A stretch of 53,971 nt of DNA from CADCVT01 sp036389485 (GTDB lineage: Bacteria; Actinomycetota; Thermoleophilia; Solirubrobacterales; Solirubrobacteraceae), in assembly GCA_036389485.1 (NCBI GenBank), contig DASVPR010000043.1, positions 1 to 53,971 on the forward strand, read 5' to 3'. Both the position numbers and the translations under genes were made by a program. Positions 24,247 through 33,672 of this stretch are shown in pieces. The stretch's first letter is position 1. Every line of letters begins with the position of its first letter. The notes below the pieces were generated by a model that worked only from the letters and a program-made list of their open reading frames with translations, did no database searches and was not told the origin of the DNA.

Positions 24247-26447
24247 GACAGCAGCTCCTCTGCCAGATGCTCGATCGCCCGGCGCTCCCGGCTTCCCGCG
24301 TCTGAATCCCTCCCCGCGAGGCGCTCGAGCCCCTCGACCCGCGACGTGACCTCCTGGACCAGCTCGGCCGGCCTCTCGAACCGTCGGATCCGGTCCTGGG
24401 CCGAGGCCTCGTCCCCGCCGCGCCGCGCAAGCTCGTCGAGCAGCGCGGCGCCGTAGACGAGCTGGTCGTCGTCGGTGCGGTGGCCGCAGAGGAGCTCGTA
24501 CTGCGGCAGCCTCGCCCACGGTACGTCGGGCAGCGGCACCTCCGCGAAGAGCTCGCGGAAGCGCTCTGCCGCCGGCCGGGTCCGTTGCGCGATGTACGGG
24601 AACCAGCAGCACTTCTTCAGCGACCCGAGGACCGCCTCGTCCGAGAGATCGATCGACGGCATCGCGGCCACGACGAGAGCATCGATGGCGGCCGAGAGCG
24701 AGATCGGGTCGAACACCTTCTCGGGGTGCACCAGCACGAGCAGCCGCCAGAGGTCCTTGTAGTGCTTGCCGAGGTCGGCGACGGCGTCTTTGACGGCGGG
24801 GTGCGACTCGAGCGTGACCACGTTCCCGTTCGGCATCAGCGCGCCGGTCTCGATCCCCTTGGCCTGGCTCTTGCGCGGTGGGACGTAGAGGAGGATGGAC
24901 GTGTACGGCCACGTTCCGGTCGCGTCGACCATCTGCCGCTCGGTCTCCTCGCGCCGCGTCGCGCTCCCGCGCAGATCGCCGATGACCTCGTTCAGCGCCC
25001 GTTCGTCGTCCTCGGGGCTCTGCCCCCCGGACGTCAACCGCTGGAAGGCCTCGAAGTCCATCGAGAAGCACACCTTGTAGAGGCGGCGGCGAGCGATGGC
25101 GTCGAGCAGCGCGATCGCCTGGAGCGCGCGCTCCGCCCCGCCTCGATCCCCGTCCCGGCTCGAGGTCTCCAGGAGTCGCAGGGCGCTCTCGCGGAGCAGC
25201 AGTCCGACGCTCTCGTCGCCGATCTCCGCGTCGAGGAGCGACGACGGCATCGCCTGCGCGCGGAACTCCCTGAGCTCCTGGGCGCGCCTCTTCGGCTCCA
25301 GCACGCGCGCGAGGAGCCCCTCGACGTCGTCCAGCTCCAGCGTCTCGCGGGTCTGGGGGGTCTCCGCCGGCGCGCCGACGAGATGGAACACCGCGGCGAG
25401 CATGGCCGAGGCCGCCACCTTCGTCTTGTGGTAGTAGACGATCTCCGCGAAGCGGTAGCGCTGCCGCACGAGCTCCACGACCCCGGTGGAGGTGTCCAGC
25501 CGCTTCTTGCCGCGCCGGTCGACGAGCGACAGCGCCATGCGGGCCTGGCCGCGATGGTCGTGGCCGACCCAGAACTGCGACACGACCCGGTCGTCCTTCA
25601 GGACGTCGAGGCCGAGGTTCCGCGGATCCCGCCGGAGATAGTCGAGGTAGTCGGCGGAGATGGTGTTCGCGACGATGTCGGCCATGTACGGCGCGAACAG
25701 CGTGCCGTCGAGGCGCTGCATCGAGTCGAGCAGCAGCTGCGGGACGACGGCCGCCTCACCGTCGCTGCGGCCGAGCTCGTCGGCGAGGATCTCCTGGAAG
25801 GGCGTCCGGAAGCCCTCGTGGACGCGCTCCTTCCAGGTGCAGATCAGGAAGACGGCGTTCGCGACGTCGTCGCCGTTCACGATGCCCAGGCGCCTGAAGG
25901 CGGCGGGGTACAGGTCGGTGCGGCGCAGGACGCAGCGGATCTCCGAGTCCGCGCCCTTGGCGTCGCGGACCCACAGGTGCCGCAGGCGCGGCGAGGCGAA
26001 GTCGTCGTGCTTCCTGTAGATGTCCTCGAACTCGTCCTCGATGGTGTGGCCCAACGGGACGTGTCCGACATCGTGCAGCAAGGCGGCCCATCGCGTGAGG
26101 TGTTGCAGGACGGTCCAGCGATCGACCGCGCGTTCGGCCTCCGCGCCCAGCTCCCTCTGGCCCGGAGCGAGCGGCAGGAACCGGTCGGGCTCCAGTGCGC
26201 CGTTGGGGCGGTTCCGCTTCGTCTCGTAGTTGTGTCGCAGCGCCCCGACCAGCCGCCCGGCGGTGGCGTACGCGCCCATGGCGTGACTCAGACGCGTGTG
26301 GGTGGCGCCGCGGTAGACGAGGTGCCCGTACCCGAGCTGGTAGACCCGGCCGAGACGCTGGACGGTTGGGGTGTCCAGCAGCGCGACCGCCAGCGGGTCG
26401 TAATAGACATCCCCATGGATCTCGTCGCGGTGAGTGAGGTCCTTCAA
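24243..26447 (-). CDS. HD-domain phosphohydrolase (dNTPase/SAMHD1-like)
   Basis: 734 aa. The N-terminus carries the dGTPase-like pattern HGDVYYDPLAVALLDTPTVQRL and QLGYGHLVYRGATHTRLSHAMG. The metal quartet is His55, His125-Asp126 (ALLHDVGHVPLGHT) and Asp266 (SADYLDYLRRD). About 400 further residues form an unknown C-terminal region. It may hydrolyse dNTPs or another nucleotide. Start is TTG at 26447, needed to include the first conserved strand. Two 60-base rows counted across this gene and its partner (23641-23700 and 24781-24840) give 65-67% GC against 78% in a row of the RNB gene, which hints at recent transfer. Confidence 0.88.
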   Translation of the reverse strand: MKDLTHRDEIHGDVYYDPLAVALLDTPTVQRLGRVYQLGYGHLVYRGATHTRLSHAMGAYATAGRLVGALRHNYETKRNRPNGALEPDRFLPLAPGQRELGAEAERAVDRWTVLQHLTRWAALLHDVGHVPLGHTIEDEFEDIYRKHDDFASPRLRHLWVRDAKGADSEIRCVLRRTDLYPAAFRRLGIVNGDDVANAVFLICTWKERVHEGFRTPFQEILADELGRSDGEAAVVPQLLLDSMQRLDGTLFAPYMADIVANTISADYLDYLRRDPRNLGLDVLKDDRVVSQFWVGHDHRGQARMALSLVDRRGKKRLDTSTGVVELVRQRYRFAEIVYYHKTKVAASAMLAAVFHLVGAPAETPQTRETLELDDVEGLLARVLEPKRRAQELREFRAQAMPSSLLDAEIGDESVGLLLRESALRLLETSSRDGDRGGAERALQAIALLDAIARRRLYKVCFSMDFEAFQRLTSGGQSPEDDERALNEVIGDLRGSATRREETERQMVDATGTWPYTSILLYVPPRKSQAKGIETGALMPNGNVVTLESHPAVKDAVADLGKHYKDLWRLLVLVHPEKVFDPISLSAAIDALVVAAMPSIDLSDEAVLGSLKKCCWFPYIAQRTRPAAERFRELFAEVPLPDVPWARLPQYELLCGHRTDDDQLVYGAALLDELARRGGDEASAQDRIRRFERPAELVQEVTSRVEGLERLAGRDSDAGSRERRAIEHLAEELLS

Positions 26448-26509
26448 GTCAATCGGTTCGGATCGTTGAGAGAGCTGACGTACCCTAGACCCGCGATCGG
26501 ACGGTAGAG

Positions 26510-27910
26510 GTGAGCGCGCGCTGGATCCGCGTCGACCCCGCGGCGGCGATGCGCGACGGCTTCGACGCGATCCGGCGCGAGGCCGGCGTGCCCGAGGCGT
26601 TCGCGGCGGAGGCGGAGGAGGAGGCTCGCCGGGCGGCGGAGGAGGTGCGGACCGACGCCGGCGGCCGCGAGCGCGTCGACCTCGACTTCGTGACCATCGA
26701 CCCGCCGGGCGCGCGCGACCTCGACCAGGCGCTGCACATCGAGCGGCGCGGCGACGGGCATCGCGTCAGCTACGCGATCGCGGACGTCGCCGCGTTCGTG
26801 GCGCCGGGCGGCGCGGTCGACCGCGAGGCGCACGCGCGCGGGGTCACCGTCTACGCGCCGGACGAGAAGACGCCGCTGCACCCGCCGGCGCTCTCGGAGG
26901 GCGCCGCGAGCCTGCTCCCCGGCGAGTGGCGGCCCGCCGTCCTGTGGACGCTCGACCTCGACGGGCAGGGCGAGCTCGTGGACGTCCACGTCGCGCGGGC
27001 CCAGGTGCGCAGCAGCGCGCAGCACACCTACGAGGACGTGCCGCCCGACGTCGCCACGGTGCTGGCCGAGGTGGGGGAGAAGCGGCTGCGCATCGAGCGC
27101 GAGCGCGGCGGCGTGCGGCTGAACGTGCCCGAGCAGGAGGTGGTCCGCGAAGGAGGGTCGTGGACCGTGAAGTACCGCGTCCCGCTCGCGACCGAGGAGC
27201 ACAACGCGCAGGTCTCGCTGCTGACCGGGATGGCCGCGGCGCGGCTCATGCTCGACGCCGGCGTCGGCCTGCTGCGCACGCAGCCGCCGCCCGACGCGAA
27301 GAGCCTCGCGCGGCTGCGGCGCCAGGCCGAGGCGCTGCACGTCGAGTGGCGCGAGCCGTACCCGGAGTTCATCCGCTCGCTCGACCCGGCCATCCCGGCG
27401 CAGGCCGCGCTGATGCACGAGGCGACCGGGGTGGGCCACGGCGCCGGGTACCTGGCGTTCGACGGCGAAGCGCCCCCGCAGGCCGACGCGACCCACTTCG
27501 CGATCGCCGCGCCCTACGCCCACGCCACCGCCCCGCTGCGCCGCCTGCAGGACCGCTTCGTCCTCGAGTGCTGCCTCGCCGCGCAGGACGGCCGACCGGT
27601 GCCGCAGCAGGTGCACGAAGCGCTCCCGCGTCAGCCCGAGGCGATGGCGGCGGGGGCCAAGCGCGCGCGGGCCGTCGAACGCGGCGTCGTCGACCTCGTC
27701 GAGGCTGTCCTGCTCCAGGGGCGCGAGGGCGAGCGCTTCGAGGCGGTCGTGATCGACGACGGGCTCGTCCAGCTGCGCGACCCCGCGATCCGCGGGCGGC
27801 TCGAGCACGCCACCCCGGAGCACGGCGCCCCGGAGCCGGGCACGGTCGTCACGGTGACGCTCGACCGCGCCGACCCCGCGACGCGGTCGATCGCGTTCAG
27901 TCCCTCGTAA
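26510..27910 (+). CDS. RNB-domain ribonuclease (RNase II/R family, single-domain form)
   Basis: 466 aa from GTG at 26510. The RNB catalytic signature is FVTIDPPGARDLDQAL, giving the magnesium-binding Asp cluster; the fourth position is Gln as in many actinobacterial members. Further family blocks are YAIADVAAFV, HPPALSEGAASLL, HNAQVSLLTGMAAA and PYAHATAPLRRLQDRF. Cold-shock and S1 RNA-binding domains of full RNase R are absent, so it is the short actinobacterial form. It degrades RNA 3' to 5'. It is divergent from the HD gene, 62 bases away. Confidence 0.93.
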   Translation: MSARWIRVDPAAAMRDGFDAIRREAGVPEAFAAEAEEEARRAAEEVRTDAGGRERVDLDFVTIDPPGARDLDQALHIERRGDGHRVSYAIADVAAFVAPGGAVDREAHARGVTVYAPDEKTPLHPPALSEGAASLLPGEWRPAVLWTLDLDGQGELVDVHVARAQVRSSAQHTYEDVPPDVATVLAEVGEKRLRIERERGGVRLNVPEQEVVREGGSWTVKYRVPLATEEHNAQVSLLTGMAAARLMLDAGVGLLRTQPPPDAKSLARLRRQAEALHVEWREPYPEFIRSLDPAIPAQAALMHEATGVGHGAGYLAFDGEAPPQADATHFAIAAPYAHATAPLRRLQDRFVLECCLAAQDGRPVPQQVHEALPRQPEAMAAGAKRARAVERGVVDLVEAVLLQGREGERFEAVVIDDGLVQLRDPAIRGRLEHATPEHGAPEPGTVVTVTLDRADPATRSIAFSPS

Positions 27911-27920
27911 AATCCGTTGC

Positions 27921-28334
27921 GTGGCCGCGCGCGTTCACGGACGCCTGCTCGCCGGTGAGGCCGGCGAGATCGTCGGCGTCTCCGGGACCACGATCGGCCA
28001 GTGGGCGAGGCACGGCTACATCCGGCCGTCGCAGTCGGCGGAGCTGCCGCACGTCTACAGCGTCGAGGACGTCGGCGAGGCGGCGATCGTCGCGTCCCTG
28101 CTCCACCGCGGCGTCCGCCACGCGGACATCCGGAAGGCGATCGCGCGGCTGCGTTCCTACGGCGACTGGCCGCTCAGCGAGGCGCGGCTGTCCACGACGC
28201 GCGAGCCGCACCCGCGGATCGTGCTCGAGGAGGACGGCGGCCGGCGCTACCTCCTCACCGACCGCGGGTGGCAGCTCGTCGCGGTGGCGCCCGACGCCGA
28301 CGAGGTCCGCCTGCGGCTGCGGCCGGCCGGCTGA
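27921..28334 (+). CDS. MerR-type DNA-binding protein
   Basis: 137 aa from GTG at 27921. An N-terminal MerR-like winged HTH (about 8-50: LLAGEAGEIVGVSGTTIGQW, then HGYIRPSQS) is followed by a helical segment with SVEDVGEAAIVASLLHRGV, and a C-terminal beta-rich region of about 40 residues. It starts 10 bases after the ribonuclease stop and ends 17 bases before the caspase-like peptidase, so it could regulate the peptidase genes. No effector is evident. Confidence 0.82.
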   Translation: MAARVHGRLLAGEAGEIVGVSGTTIGQWARHGYIRPSQSAELPHVYSVEDVGEAAIVASLLHRGVRHADIRKAIARLRSYGDWPLSEARLSTTREPHPRIVLEEDGGRRYLLTDRGWQLVAVAPDADEVRLRLRPAG

Positions 28335-28351
28335 GCGCCGTGGTCCGCATC

Positions 28352-29725
28352 ATGAGCCCGGGGCTGGATCCGAGAACCGGCTCGCTGCTCGTTCCCCCGC
28401 TCGACCGCCGCGAGATGGGCCTGGCTCTGCTGGAGCGGCTCCCGGTCGGCGGCGGCTACGCCCGGCAGCTCACGACTGCCTCGACCACCGCGAGCACGCT
28501 GCGCGGCGCGCTCGAGCGCGCGCCGACGGTCGACCTGGGCGACCCCGCCGCGGCGGGCTGGACCTACCTGATCGCCGCCGACGACCCCCACCGCGACGCG
28601 ATCGCGGGCGCGGTCCGCCCGCTCGCCGAGGCGCGCGGCATGGAGGATCCCAGTCGGCCGCTCGAGTTCGAAGGGGACGACCCAGCCGACTGGACGGACT
28701 GGATGCTCGAGCGCTACTGGCGCATCGAGAGGGCGCCGCCCCACTACGTGCTCATCGTCGGCGGCCCCGACCGCGTCCCGTTCCACTTCCAGTCCGTCCT
28801 CGACAGCGCCGCCTCGGTTGGGCGGGTCGCGTTCGACGACGTTGCGGACCTCGCGGCGTATGTGGAGAAGCTCCTGCGCTTCGAGCGGGAGCCGCCCTGC
28901 CGCCGCGAGGCGGTCGTGTTCGCCACCGACCATGGCGTGGAGGACCCCACCCACTTCAGCCGCCGGTACCTCGCGGAGCCGGTCGCCGACCGGGTCGGAC
29001 CGGCACTCGAGGCGGCGCCGCACGTGCTCGCGGGGGAGGACGCCACGCGCGACCGCCTTCTCGCCGCGGTCGGCGCCTCGCGGCCCGCGCTGCTGTTCAC
29101 CGCCTCGCACGGCGCGGGGCTCGTCGGCGCTCCGCAGGCCGAGCAGGAGCGGATCAACGGGGCGATCGTTTGCCAGGGAGAGGAGCTCTTGACGGCACAC
29201 GACGTGCCCGACGGCCCGTTCGTGGAGGGTGGCGTCGTCCTCCAGTTCGCGTGCTTCGGCTACGGCACCCCGGCAAGCAGCGATTTTGCGCACTGGCTGG
29301 GCAAGAACACCCTGAACGCCGAGGCCGACTTCGTGGCCGCGTTGCCGAAGCGGCTGCTCGCGCACCCGCGCGGCCCGGCGGCGTACGTCGGGCATGTCGA
29401 CCTGGCGTGGCTGCACGCGTTCGCCGACCCGGATGACCCGGTGATGGACGAGCTGTGGCACCCGCGCGCCTGGCCATTCGCAAGCGCGGTCGACAACGTG
29501 CTCGCCCCGCGCACGCTGGGGATGGCGATGGTCGAGATGAACAAGCGCTTCGACATCGGCAACGCGCAGATGGCGAGCACGTTCGACCGTCAGCGGCGCG
29601 GTACGCTCGACATCGCCGACCCACGCGTACTCGAGCGCCTGGTCGACCACTTCATCACGCGCAGCGACGCGCAGAACTGGCTGCTCTTCGGCGACCCGGC
29701 GTTTCACCTCGCGTTCGCCGCGTAG
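28352..29725 (+). CDS. Caspase-like (C25/CHAT-related) cysteine peptidase
   Basis: 457 aa from ATG at 28352; an in-frame GTG at 28340 adds four residues. The dyad is His253 in LLFTASHGAGL and Cys301 in VVLQFACFGYG, the His-then-Cys order of clan CD peptidases. Flanking strand motifs (VLIVGGPDRVP, EAVVFATDHG) match gingipain-like C25 folds. There is no signal peptide, so it is cytoplasmic. Upstream is a MerR-type gene; its stop abuts the stop of the CpXC-TPR-CHAT gene on the other strand with no gap. Its substrate and trigger are unknown; it may be an executioner or regulatory protease. Confidence 0.82.
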   Translation: MSPGLDPRTGSLLVPPLDRREMGLALLERLPVGGGYARQLTTASTTASTLRGALERAPTVDLGDPAAAGWTYLIAADDPHRDAIAGAVRPLAEARGMEDPSRPLEFEGDDPADWTDWMLERYWRIERAPPHYVLIVGGPDRVPFHFQSVLDSAASVGRVAFDDVADLAAYVEKLLRFEREPPCRREAVVFATDHGVEDPTHFSRRYLAEPVADRVGPALEAAPHVLAGEDATRDRLLAAVGASRPALLFTASHGAGLVGAPQAEQERINGAIVCQGEELLTAHDVPDGPFVEGGVVLQFACFGYGTPASSDFAHWLGKNTLNAEADFVAALPKRLLAHPRGPAAYVGHVDLAWLHAFADPDDPVMDELWHPRAWPFASAVDNVLAPRTLGMAMVEMNKRFDIGNAQMASTFDRQRRGTLDIADPRVLERLVDHFITRSDAQNWLLFGDPAFHLAFAA

Positions 29726-32700
29726 TCACGCGCCGACGAGCACGTACGGCGCCCAGTGGTACGGGTGCTCGTACGGCCGCGCCTCCGGCGCGTGCCCAGC
29801 CTGCGCGATCCAGACCGCGGAGGCCGCGGCGAGCGCCGGCCGCTCGCGCAGGTACGCGATCACCTCGGCGTTCGTCGCCGTCCGCAGGCGGCGCAGCGCC
29901 CGCGTCAACGCTGCCGCCGGCTCCGCGCCCGCCCGGTGCTCGGCGAACAGCCACGTCGCGACCAGCGCCGCCGGAAGGTCCTCGACAGCCCACAGCGCGC
30001 CGACCACGGCGGCGGCGCCCGCGCTGATGAAGCCGGCCGGGAAGCCGATCGCCTCGTCGGGAGCGTGCTGGGCGCGGGTCGCAGCGCTCTGGCACGCCAG
30101 CGCCGTCACGAGCCGGACGCCCTCGAAGCCGCGGCGGTCGAGCAGCTCGTGCAGCCCTAGGGCGTCCTCCTCGGCGAACCGCAGGAAGGACGCGAGCGGG
30201 TTCGCCGCGTCGTACACGCCGTGGCACGCGAGGTGCACGTGCGTGGCGCCGGCGATGGCGCCGAGCACTGCCGGCTTCGTGGCCTCGTGCTCCGGGAGGA
30301 CGACCGCCGCCGCGACCCCGTCGGCGATGGTCTCGACCTCCGCCAGCGCGAGCCGCAGCGGCGCCGGGGTGGGGAGCGGGTTCGCGACGCCCAGGAAGAC
30401 CTCCTCCGCCGGCGCCCGCCGGGCTCGCTGCCGCGCCACCCGCCACGCGAGGCCCGACGGCGCGTAGGCGATGTCGAGCTCGTCGAGCAGGCGCTTCTCG
30501 CCGGCGACGTCGAGCGAGACGGCGTGCAGCGGCACGAGCGTGAGCAGGCCGGTGCCCACGAGCGTGATCGCGCGGAGCCCGCGGCGCGTCGCACATGCGA
30601 CGAGCGGGGGCCCGATGGCCGTACCGACTCGCGCGAGGAGCGGCGGTAGCCGCGCGTGCAGGGCGGCGGTGTCGCCCAGCACGCCGTGGACGAACGTCGG
30701 CGACTCGCCGGAGAGCACCTCGCCGAGCGCCGCGATGTCGAGCCCGTCGGCGAAGACGACCTCGCTGCCTGCGCGGTCGACCAGGACGACGGCCGCGCCC
30801 CACAGCGTCACCATCGCGTAGGCGAGGGCCTCCCCGTCGCCGAGCTCGCGCGAGAGCTCCTCGGGCTCCACGGACGGGGCCCGCGCGCCCGTGAACTCCG
30901 CGATCGTGTCGATCGCCGCGCGGCCGCGCCGCTCGAGCGGGTCGTCGGGCCGCTGCAGCGGATCGGTGAACGTCGCGTGCGCGCGGTCGAGCTGGGCGAC
31001 CTCGCGCAGCTCGTCGAGCGCCGCGCTCAGGCGTCGGCGGTCGTCCTCCGCGAGGTCCGGTAGGCGGGCGCCGAGGTCATCACCCCACAGCTCGAGCGCG
31101 AGCCACTGCGCGCGCGACCGCTCCAGTGCCCGCACGGCGCCCTCGGCGTCACCGGCGCGCGCACGCGCGTACGCCGCGCGGTGGTGCAACGGCCCGTTGC
31201 GGGCGAGCTCGGCATCGCGGACCGCCGCCAGGACCGTGGCGCCGTAGCCGCGCTCCGCCGCCTCGACGGCGGTGGCGAGCGCGTCCGCGGCACCGCCCCA
31301 GTCGCCGGCGTCGGCGAGCGCCGACGCCAGCGCCGAAGCAGCCTCGACGGCCTCGACCGGATGCGCGGCGGGCGTCAGGTAGCGCAGCGCCTCGCGCAGG
31401 TGGCGGATTGCGGGCGCGTCGCTCTCGGCGTCGCCGGCGTCGCGCAGCGTCAGCCCGAGGTTGAAGTGCGCGAGGCCCGTGTCGTACGGCGCGCCGGCCA
31501 GGCCCTCCAGCGCGCCGCGAAGCTCGGCGAGCGCGGCTTCGCGACCCGGCTCGCCGCCGCGCCTCAGGGCGAGCCCGAGGTTCAACCGGGCCCGCGCCGC
31601 ATCGACCGAGCGTCCCGCGTCGCCGTAGCGTTCGACCGCGCGCCGGAAGGCGTCCGCCGCCTCGTCGACCGCGCCGTCGTCCTCGTCGTCCAGGAGCGCT
31701 GCGCCCAGCGTCATCCACGCGATCGCAGACGTGCGGGCGTCGTCGGTCCGGTCGAGCACCGGCGTCGCCCCGCGTGCCAGCCGTACCGCCTCCGCGCGAT
31801 TGGCCTCCGAGTCCCCGAGGTCGCGCTGCATGAAGGCGGTCGCGAGGTTGCTCTGGGTCACCGCGACGTGGAACGCGTCGTCCAGCTGCTCGAAGACCTC
31901 GAGCGCGGCGCGATGGTGCCCTATCGCCTGCTCGATGTTCGCCGCGCGCGCGCCGGCGATCCGGCGGCGGTACGCGTTCCCGAGATCCAGGCGCAGCGTC
32001 GCCCACCCGCCCGGGTTCGCGTCGCGCGGACAATGACGCAGCGCGTCCTCGTAGCACGCGATCGCCCGCTCGATGTTCTGCGCGACATCGCCGCCCGGCA
32101 GCTGGACGAGCGCGACGCCCAGCCCCTGCGTCGCCAGCACCCACGGCTCGGATCCGGCCTCCGCGCGCTCGCGCGCGGCCGCGAACCACGACAGCGCGTC
32201 TTCCGGCGCACCACGCTCGATGTCCTGCTCGCCGCGCGCGTAGAGAGCGCGAGCCGCGAGCTCGTCGCCCTGCCGGGCCCAGTCGGGCAGGCCGTCGAGC
32301 ACCCGGCGGTAGGCGGGGGAGACGTCCACGTCGCCGCCGTCGCCCAGCGTCCGCAGGTCGGCGGGGATGTCACGGACGAGGACCGCCGGCAGCGCCTCCC
32401 ACGGAACCTGCACGACGATGGCCGCCTCCGCGACCGGGCTGGGTCCGAGCGTCTCGAGCAGCTGCCCGTGCAGTGCCTCCACCGCCTCGTGCAGGGCGGC
32501 CTGATCGCCCGCCTCGGCGGCCACGAGCAGGTGCGGGAACCGGTCGGGCCGCCACACGAGAAGGACCGTCTCCAGGCTGCCGAGGTGGCCGCAGTGGTCG
32601 CAGCGCACCGCGGACAGCGTCCCCTCGATCGCACGTTGGACGAGGTCCGGCCGGGCCCCGCCGTCGATGATTCGCCACACCGCGACCTCGAACCGGCCGT

Positions 32701-32764
32701 CGCACGCCGGGCAGCGGCAGGTGTAGGTCGCGGTCCGGCTCGCGTCACGGGCGGGGCCGCTCAC
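29726..32764 (-). CDS. CpXC-TPR-CHAT caspase-like protease
   Basis: 1012 aa from GTG at 32764. The N-terminal zinc-binding CpXC domain (about 15-90) has two Cys pairs (CRCPAC, CDHCG). The middle has many tetratricopeptide-type helices (about 190-620; LGNAYRRRIAG, LNLGLALRRGG, FNLGLTLRDAG). The C-terminal CHAT domain carries catalytic His848 in LACHGVYD and Cys891 in VTALACQSA, then AGFISAGAAAVVGALWAVED. CHAT-TPR proteins such as Craspase's Csx29 are triggered proteases. The GTG overlaps the preceding gene's stop as GTGA, so a partner is co-translated. The long extension of the frame to 33553 is antisense shadow. Confidence 0.88.
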   Translation of the reverse strand: MSGPARDASRTATYTCRCPACDGRFEVAVWRIIDGGARPDLVQRAIEGTLSAVRCDHCGHLGSLETVLLVWRPDRFPHLLVAAEAGDQAALHEAVEALHGQLLETLGPSPVAEAAIVVQVPWEALPAVLVRDIPADLRTLGDGGDVDVSPAYRRVLDGLPDWARQGDELAARALYARGEQDIERGAPEDALSWFAAARERAEAGSEPWVLATQGLGVALVQLPGGDVAQNIERAIACYEDALRHCPRDANPGGWATLRLDLGNAYRRRIAGARAANIEQAIGHHRAALEVFEQLDDAFHVAVTQSNLATAFMQRDLGDSEANRAEAVRLARGATPVLDRTDDARTSAIAWMTLGAALLDDEDDGAVDEAADAFRRAVERYGDAGRSVDAARARLNLGLALRRGGEPGREAALAELRGALEGLAGAPYDTGLAHFNLGLTLRDAGDAESDAPAIRHLREALRYLTPAAHPVEAVEAASALASALADAGDWGGAADALATAVEAAERGYGATVLAAVRDAELARNGPLHHRAAYARARAGDAEGAVRALERSRAQWLALELWGDDLGARLPDLAEDDRRRLSAALDELREVAQLDRAHATFTDPLQRPDDPLERRGRAAIDTIAEFTGARAPSVEPEELSRELGDGEALAYAMVTLWGAAVVLVDRAGSEVVFADGLDIAALGEVLSGESPTFVHGVLGDTAALHARLPPLLARVGTAIGPPLVACATRRGLRAITLVGTGLLTLVPLHAVSLDVAGEKRLLDELDIAYAPSGLAWRVARQRARRAPAEEVFLGVANPLPTPAPLRLALAEVETIADGVAAAVVLPEHEATKPAVLGAIAGATHVHLACHGVYDAANPLASFLRFAEEDALGLHELLDRRGFEGVRLVTALACQSAATRAQHAPDEAIGFPAGFISAGAAAVVGALWAVEDLPAALVATWLFAEHRAGAEPAAALTRALRRLRTATNAEVIAYLRERPALAAASAVWIAQAGHAPEARPYEHPYHWAPYVLVGA

Positions 32765-33588
32765 CCAAACGTGAAGCCGCGGGGCGCGTGGCAGATCATC
32801 CGCCGCGCGGTGAGCGCCTCGTCCGGCCCCAGCGGGCGGCCGACGAGGCGGCGCGTCGCCGCGATCGCCCTCCGCTCCGCCTCCTCCACGGCGTCGCAGG
32901 GCACGGACGCCGGCGCGATGTTGATGATCACCGTGGTGCGGCCGTCGGGGTGGCGAACGCCGTGCACCCGATCGACGCCCGCCGCCTCGAGGGCCTCGCC
33001 CGCCCCCGGCGCGGCGGTCGGCAGGCCGTACGTCAGGCCGTCGAGAGCGGGCGCGGGCGCGGTCAGCTCGCAGCGGACGGCGATGGTCCAGCCGAGGTCG
33101 GCCGAGTCGGTCGTCACCGTGATCGCGGTCGGCGACGACGACGCGCCGGTCTCGACGTCGCGGATCCCGAAGAACGCGACGAGCCGCGGATCGGCCTGCC
33201 GCAGCCGCCCCAGGGCGGCGCGGTCGAGCAGCAGGATGCACTGCTTCAGCTCGCCGGCCGACATCCGCTCGCGCAGCGCCTCGAGGAACGCCTCCCCGCC
33301 GTCGGCGTCCAGCATCAGGTCCAAGCGCGGGAGGGCGAGCGTCGCGCCCCTCTGCACGGCGTCGCCGAGCACCGCGGCGCCCATGTCGCGGACGTCCGGC
33401 GCCAGCGCCTCGACGTCGATGCGCAGCAGCGGGCCGACCGGCCATCCCTCGGGAGGGTCGTCGCCGACCAGGCGATGCGCGAGCGCGATGAGGTGCTGCT
33501 CGAGCACCTCCAGGTCGTCGCCGACCCAGATGAGGCCCTCGGTGGCCTCCCACGACATGCCGTCCATGAGGAATCCGGATTCGTCCAC
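32761..33588 (-). CDS. Hypothetical partner protein of the CHAT protease
   Basis: 275 aa from GTG at 33588; an ATG at 33567 is possible. There is a helical N-terminal half (IWVGDDLEVLEQHLIALAHR, LDLMLDADGGEAFLEALRER) and a C-terminal half with beta-rich character (TAITVTTDSADLGWTIAVRC). I recognise no family, signal peptide or membrane segment. It is the first gene of a two-gene unit with the CHAT protease and probably acts with it as sensor, substrate or inhibitor; this is inference from the GTGA overlap only. Confidence 0.7.
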   Translation of the reverse strand: MDESGFLMDGMSWEATEGLIWVGDDLEVLEQHLIALAHRLVGDDPPEGWPVGPLLRIDVEALAPDVRDMGAAVLGDAVQRGATLALPRLDLMLDADGGEAFLEALRERMSAGELKQCILLLDRAALGRLRQADPRLVAFFGIRDVETGASSSPTAITVTTDSADLGWTIAVRCELTAPAPALDGLTYGLPTAAPGAGEALEAAGVDRVHGVRHPDGRTTVIINIAPASVPCDAVEEAERRAIAATRRLVGRPLGPDEALTARRMICHAPRGFTFG

Positions 33589-33672
33589 CGTTCTGCCCCC
33601 TTCCCCGCGCAGCCTACGCCAGGGGCACGAGCCGGGTTGCGATCCGCCTGACGGCAAGTCATAGTGCGCCGG

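Noticed and set aside
24480..26507. 675-aa plus-strand frame opposite the HD gene
   Set aside because: No motif or signal; the minus strand encodes the HD quartet and is coupled to the ImmA-like gene.
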